Part shown: positions 14,605 to 18,230 of the stretch, piece by piece
Numbering within the stretch: the first letter of the stretch is position 1
Layout of the letters: each line of letters begins with the position of its first letter
DNA from: JBNJGT01 sp964473285
GTDB lineage: Archaea; Nanobdellota; Nanobdellia; Woesearchaeales; JACJVW01
Length of the DNA: 18,230 bases
Direction of reading: 5' to 3'
Assembly: GCA_964473285.1 (NCBI GenBank)
Contig: CAYYOI010000030.1
Span: 1-18,230, forward strand
Position numbers and translations under genes: made by a program
The notes under the pieces: model-generated
Databases searched by the model: none
Told to the model about the DNA's origin: nothing
The model's input: only the letters and a program-made list of their open reading frames with translations

Positions 14605-15539
14605 GATTAAAGAAAGGATTTTTTTTCACAATACTTGCAATAGTTTTCATAGATGTTTTCCTGTTGTCATACCAATCTGACATATCTTATGAAGAGTTCA
14701 ACAGCTTCTCAAGTATCAGTTCAAGGATAAACATGATGGAAGATTTCATCGAGAGTCTTGAACAGGACGCTGAACGGGCGTTGTATATTTCAGGCTATCG
14801 TGCCTTTATCACGATGAACAATTACGTTATCTCTGAGGCAGATCCTATCACTTCCCTGAATTCAACATACAAGGAGGTCATAATAAATGGGACATTGTAT
14901 GGCAATAACACGCATACATTGCTTATGGATAACCAGACCCTTGAAGACTGGGTAAGTAGAGTTGGAAATCTTGCAGATGAACTTGATCTGAAGGTTAACA
15001 TGACATTCTATAATGTTACAGTGTATCAGACCTCTCCCTGGAATATAAAGACAAGCATGATGATAAATTATACTTTAAACGATACAAAAAAAGCTGCTTC
15101 ATGGAATAGAAATGGAAGAATAACAGCTGTTATCAAAATCGATGACTGGATCGATCCGTATTATGCAATGCATACAGGAGGAGTCATGAGACAGATCATT
15201 AAGACAAATATCACTGATCTGAATCATAGTTCAGTGACCTGGATGATGGGAAACAAGACCTACATGAATTCCACCCTTGCGCCCAGTTTCCTTGATCGCA
15301 TCCAGAATAAGACCAGCCCTGACAAGAACGGGATCTTCACAATAATAAACCTTGACTCACAAGAGATAAAAAGCAATAACACAGACGATATCAGTATGAT
15401 CGACCATTACTGGTTCAGAGAGGCAACAAGTGTACCAACTGCAGACATTGTAAACGTCACTAACAGGTTCTCATGGTTCAGGCTGGATCAGGATTACATG
15501 CATATAACAAATACACAAAATGAGACCATTTTCAGTTAA
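14601..15539 (+). CDS. Pilin-like sequon-rich membrane-anchored protein
   Basis: A 312-residue protein with the N-terminus MRLKKG|FFFTILAIVF and one hydrophobic helix, then an all-extracellular remainder. The KG-FFF pattern matches the giant vWA protein, so the same peptidase may process both. I count 16 N-glycosylation sequons (NST, NGT, NNT, NQT and so on), among the densest in the window. No known domain is recognised. The ATG overlaps the upstream stop (ATGA, 14601-14604), and GAGGGT lies just before it; an in-frame TTG six bases earlier is less likely. The end overlaps the ATG of the broken vWA copy by 20 bases. It probably forms part of the same surface complex. Confidence 0.7.
   Translation: MRLKKGFFFTILAIVFIDVFLLSYQSDISYEEFNSFSSISSRINMMEDFIESLEQDAERALYISGYRAFITMNNYVISEADPITSLNSTYKEVIINGTLYGNNTHTLLMDNQTLEDWVSRVGNLADELDLKVNMTFYNVTVYQTSPWNIKTSMMINYTLNDTKKAASWNRNGRITAVIKIDDWIDPYYAMHTGGVMRQIIKTNITDLNHSSVTWMMGNKTYMNSTLAPSFLDRIQNKTSPDKNGIFTIINLDSQEIKSNNTDDISMIDHYWFREATSVPTADIVNVTNRFSWFRLDQDYMHITNTQNETIFS
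14619..14626 (+). repeat. Poly-T tract in leader of 312-residue surface protein
   Basis: Eight T bases encode FFF right after KG in this prepilin-like leader, the same position and codon choice (TTT TTT TTC) as in the giant vWA gene. In frame here. Confidence 0.6.
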
Positions 15540-15543
15540 AGCC

Positions 15544-15550
15544 TTTTTTT
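15544..15550 (+). repeat. Seven-T tract, frameshift in broken vWA copy
   Basis: Seven T bases where eight would keep MRPFSVKA-FFFSVDALAAS in frame. As it stands the frame runs into TAG at 15556. One added T would restore the leader and join it to the following 270 or so codons. Confidence 0.65.
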
Positions 15551-16340
15551 CTCTGTAGATGCCCTTGCCGCATCTATGATAATAGTTTTCGGAATACTGG
15601 CATTATCCTCTGATCTATTCTCCCAGAACACTGATTTTGATATCAATCTCCTTGCAGATGATGCAATAGATGTACTTTCAGAGATAAAGGTAGGAGAAAT
15701 AGAAGATCCTTATATTGATTCTTTGGTTGCTGATGGAAATCTCACCACAAATCACATGATCAATAGCGTGCTTGAACAGATCTTGATCTTTTGGGCAGAA
15801 GGAAAGCCGGATCTTGCAAAAGAATTGCTCAACATCACTTTGACACCGGAACTGAAAGGGACTTACAGGTTTGGATTCTTCGCTGATAACAATGAATCCT
15901 TGTTCAATGATTTCATAAAGAACCTAAATAACCTTATGGTTTACAAGAAATTTGTATCAGGTATTGAAGAAGGAAGAAAGACACATGGGTTCATGACAAA
16001 AGTTTCCTTTACTGATATCCATTCCAAGCAGACAAGTCTATACCATTATTTTGGCGGGTTTGTAGGGCAGGGAAATGTAACTGCAAACATGTTGCTCCAA
16101 AACCTTACAGATTCAGAGATAATAAGTATGGAGCTTGAACTTGATGTGGCAAGCGATTTCCTTTTGAATGTCAATGGCAATATTGTTGGTCTCTTCAATC
16201 ATGCTGCAGGTTACAAGGAAGCAGATACATGGGTCATAAATGACTCTACTTCTCCAGCCATAGATGATTCATGGTTTGTAGATGGATATAATCTTATAAC
16301 CCTTGATTTCCTGGGTCAGATGAATGAGAGTTATGTAGGC

Positions 16341-16346
16341 GGGGGG
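16341..16346 (+). repeat. Six-G tract, frameshift in broken vWA copy
   Basis: The intact paralogue reads GGT GGA GGT TAC ATA; this copy reads GGC then six G bases and TTAC. Five G bases would keep GGGYI and the following ITYETRNK in frame; with six, a stop is met at 16365. Confidence 0.6.
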
Positions 16347-16548
16347 TTACATAAAAATAACCTATGAGACCAGAAATAAGAAAGATCCTTATACAAGATT
16401 CAAAAGCGACGATGCAATAAAAAGGATTCCTTTATCAGGTGTTAGTGGTGCAATAAACCTTTATGACTCTTTTTATATCCCTGGAGATATAAACTCCATG
16501 AAAGTTCACTTTGATTACATAGCAGACCATTCAGCAGATAATTCAAGC

Positions 16549-16556
16549 TCTCTCTC
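16549..16556 (+). repeat. TC dinucleotide repeat, frameshift in broken vWA copy
   Basis: TCTCTCTC, four TC units, precedes TTCTTC. Three units would read SSSLFFNIG in line with the paralogue's TSLFINFG. With four, the frame ends in TAG at 16567-16569. Confidence 0.55.
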
Positions 16557-18200
16557 TTCTTCAATATAGGAAATGTTACTATATATCGATCAAGCAATTT
16601 TACCCTTACTCATCATAAAGAGACATTAACTAATTTCTCACAGATAAATCTCTCAGATATGGGTTTTAAGACTATTCCTTACCGTGTGGGTTATTCCAAT
16701 CTATCATATGTTGTCGAATCAACTAATCATTCAGGCGCAGGGGATGCGATCCTTGTTACTGACAGGTCCGGAAGTATGGAATGGGTATTTTATCAAAACA
16801 ATGATAACGGTAATTACAGGGATATATCCTATGAGCAATGCACAGAAGAAAGGCTCAATGACCCTGACGTTTCCCGTATATATGTTGCCCGTTGCGTTGA
16901 CAAGGAATTCTCCTCTGACATGGTTTTGTCCTCTACTTATAACAGGGTGGGGCTTGCAAGTTATGATAGTAATCTTCTGGAGAACTTGCCTCTGAATGAT
17001 GATTACCCTCCATTGAAAGAAAGGATCGAGCAATATGAGGCAAGTGGAGGTACCTGTACAGCATGCGGTGTATGGAGTGGTGTACAGTCTTTGCTACAGT
17101 CATCAAATTCGATAATTGCAAAGATGATCTCTAGGAATGATGAATGGTCATATTATGAGGATTTTCATCCAGGCCCATCATGGAAAACAAAATTTAATGA
17201 ATCATGGCAGACAGGTAATGCTATCCTTGGTAGTGGCGATGTGCAGACCCTCCTTTATACCTCTGAGACACCAATAGAATTATGGGGTGAAGGTAATGAT
17301 TCAACAGTAGATTTCTCTTCAGGTATTAACATGTCAGGTTCCACATTCCATTATGATTTGAACAAATCATTGTCTCAGTTAACTATCGAGAAAGGGGAAT
17401 GGACCAAAGCATCTGAATACTTCACTGAAAACTTTTCAGAACTTAAGGGTTGGAAGTTTGTAGACCTTGATGATTCTACCGGAACAGATGCCTATGCAAA
17501 CGGCAAACTTATTCATCTCAGCAAACACCTTGCCCTTCCAGAATACCTTTACTAATGGCTCATTCCATTATGCCGGTCATAAGAAACTTCTTGATGCAGG
17601 TATCTCTTCCTTCTCCGGAGATCATTGGACAAGCCAGGTCATAGTGAACAATGGAACAAATAATACCGTATTTTATCTTGGGGATTATGGTAATGTATTC
17701 AAGAGATTAGGAGACCCTTACAGGATAGGGATCCCTGTCCATTCTCTTGCTCAGAATAAGACTAACAAATTCTATATCCACACTGGAAAGAATGCCACAG
17801 AAAAACTGAATGGCTCCCGGGATGATCGTTTCTTTTACTCTTTTGTTGTGGGAGGTCTTGGTCTCTCTCCTACAGTCAATCCTTCTGCAGAGGGCTGTGC
17901 ATGGAATGTGACCTATCTGGACAAGACAAGTGCAATAATTCCTATACCAGAAGATTACAGTGGGTCCAAGGTCTGTTATTACCATAATGCAACATATGAT
18001 ATCAATGATAGCATTGACCAGGCAGCTTATCAGCTTTTTTCACAGCTTGATGTTGAAGGCAACAAGCGTCTTGTGATAAAACTTGATAAGGGTTTTCTTC
18101 AGGTAAGAACCTCGACTGTAGGTTATGTGCCAACCCTTTTGGGTCCGTCAATGGCTGAAGCAAGGGTCTGGAAATAGAGTTTTTCGAATAAATAGTAGAA

Positions 18201-18215
18201 TATATATATTATAAA
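18201..18215 (+). promoter_or_regulatory. AT-rich TATA-like stretch after the operon
   Basis: TATATATATTATAAA follows the last stop codon (18175-18177) and may be the promoter of a gene beyond the window's end. Nothing else can be supported in the final 53 bases. Confidence 0.25.
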
Positions 18216-18230
18216 TTAGGATATCTGTCT

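Larger units (their letters stand above)
15520..18177 (+). pseudogene. Broken tandem copy of the giant vWA gene
   Basis: This is a second copy of the gene at 9832, in several reading frames. An ATG at 15520 would give MRPFSVKAFF and then the leader matching SVDALAAS, but the T run at 15544-15550 has seven bases where the paralogue has eight, so the frame ends in TAG at 15556. A G run at 16341-16346 has one base too many, and a CT repeat at 16549-16556 shifts the frame again (stop at 16567). After that the vWA first half is intact in frame: MIDAS DRSGS in the 16740s-16780s and SGGTCTACG near 17043. Near 17480-17515 the reading jumps, out of frame, to ISANTLPF, skipping what corresponds to about residues 640-1366 of the intact copy, including the second vWA half. 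The C-terminus to VRTSTVG and RVWK is well conserved. It may be a decaying gene, a silent donor or a phase-variable locus. Confidence 0.8.

Noticed and set aside
16659..17555. A separate vWA gene starting at 16659
   Set aside because: The match to the intact paralogue continues upstream in the same frame to about 16557. The ATG is internal to the broken gene, and the anchor lies further upstream.
17467..17560. A separate gene starting at 17467
   Set aside because: Its first residues are out-of-frame reading of the preceding segment. Similarity to the intact copy begins only near 17509, so it is the tail of the broken gene.

Overview
This is archaeal DNA. The evidence is an archaeal-type ribosomal protein S2, the RecA paralogue RadB, the archaeal MBF1 factor (zinc ribbon plus HTH), several proteins with archaeal class III (prepilin-type) signal peptides, and promoters with BRE/TATA boxes. 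Many of those TATA boxes lie about 26 bases before a start codon, which implies leaderless mRNAs. Other genes use GGAGGTGAT-like Shine-Dalgarno sites. The lineage (euryarchaeal or a DPANN-like group) cannot be fixed from this window alone.

Layout. 97-2135 (+): a short housekeeping block of ThpR (RNA 2',3'-cyclic phosphodiesterase), a PHP metal-dependent phosphoesterase overlapping it, and rpsB with its own promoter and a long structured leader. 2101-2808 (-): radB, convergent with and overlapping the end of rpsB. 2861-5613 (+): two coupled multi-spanning membrane proteins with GT-C/STT3-like architecture. They share a palindromic TATA element with radB. 5578-8304 (-): a tight four-gene operon, in transcription order a highly charged unknown protein, a fusion of a degenerate KaiC-like domain with an Arf/Ras-like GTPase, a Roadblock/LC7 protein, and MBF1.

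8521-18177 (+), divergent from that operon: a long, translationally coupled operon of pilin-like surface proteins. It has a canonical class III pilin, two smaller pilin-like proteins, a 1590-residue prepilin-anchored von Willebrand A (vWA) protein with nested domain insertions, a sequon-rich pilin-like protein, and a second, broken copy of the giant vWA gene. The broken copy carries indels in a T run, a G run and a CT repeat, plus a large internal deletion.

Working model (inference): the + strand operon encodes the tip or minor-pilin complex of an archaeal type IV pilus-like structure, with the giant vWA protein as an adhesin comparable in concept to bacterial PilY1. The neighbouring GTPase/Roadblock pair resembles the MglA/MglB polarity switch that controls type IV pili in some bacteria. 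The GT-C proteins may help N-glycosylate these very asparagine-sequon-rich surface proteins. No pilus motor ATPase, platform protein or prepilin peptidase gene lies in the window, so the link between the parts rests on gene order alone.
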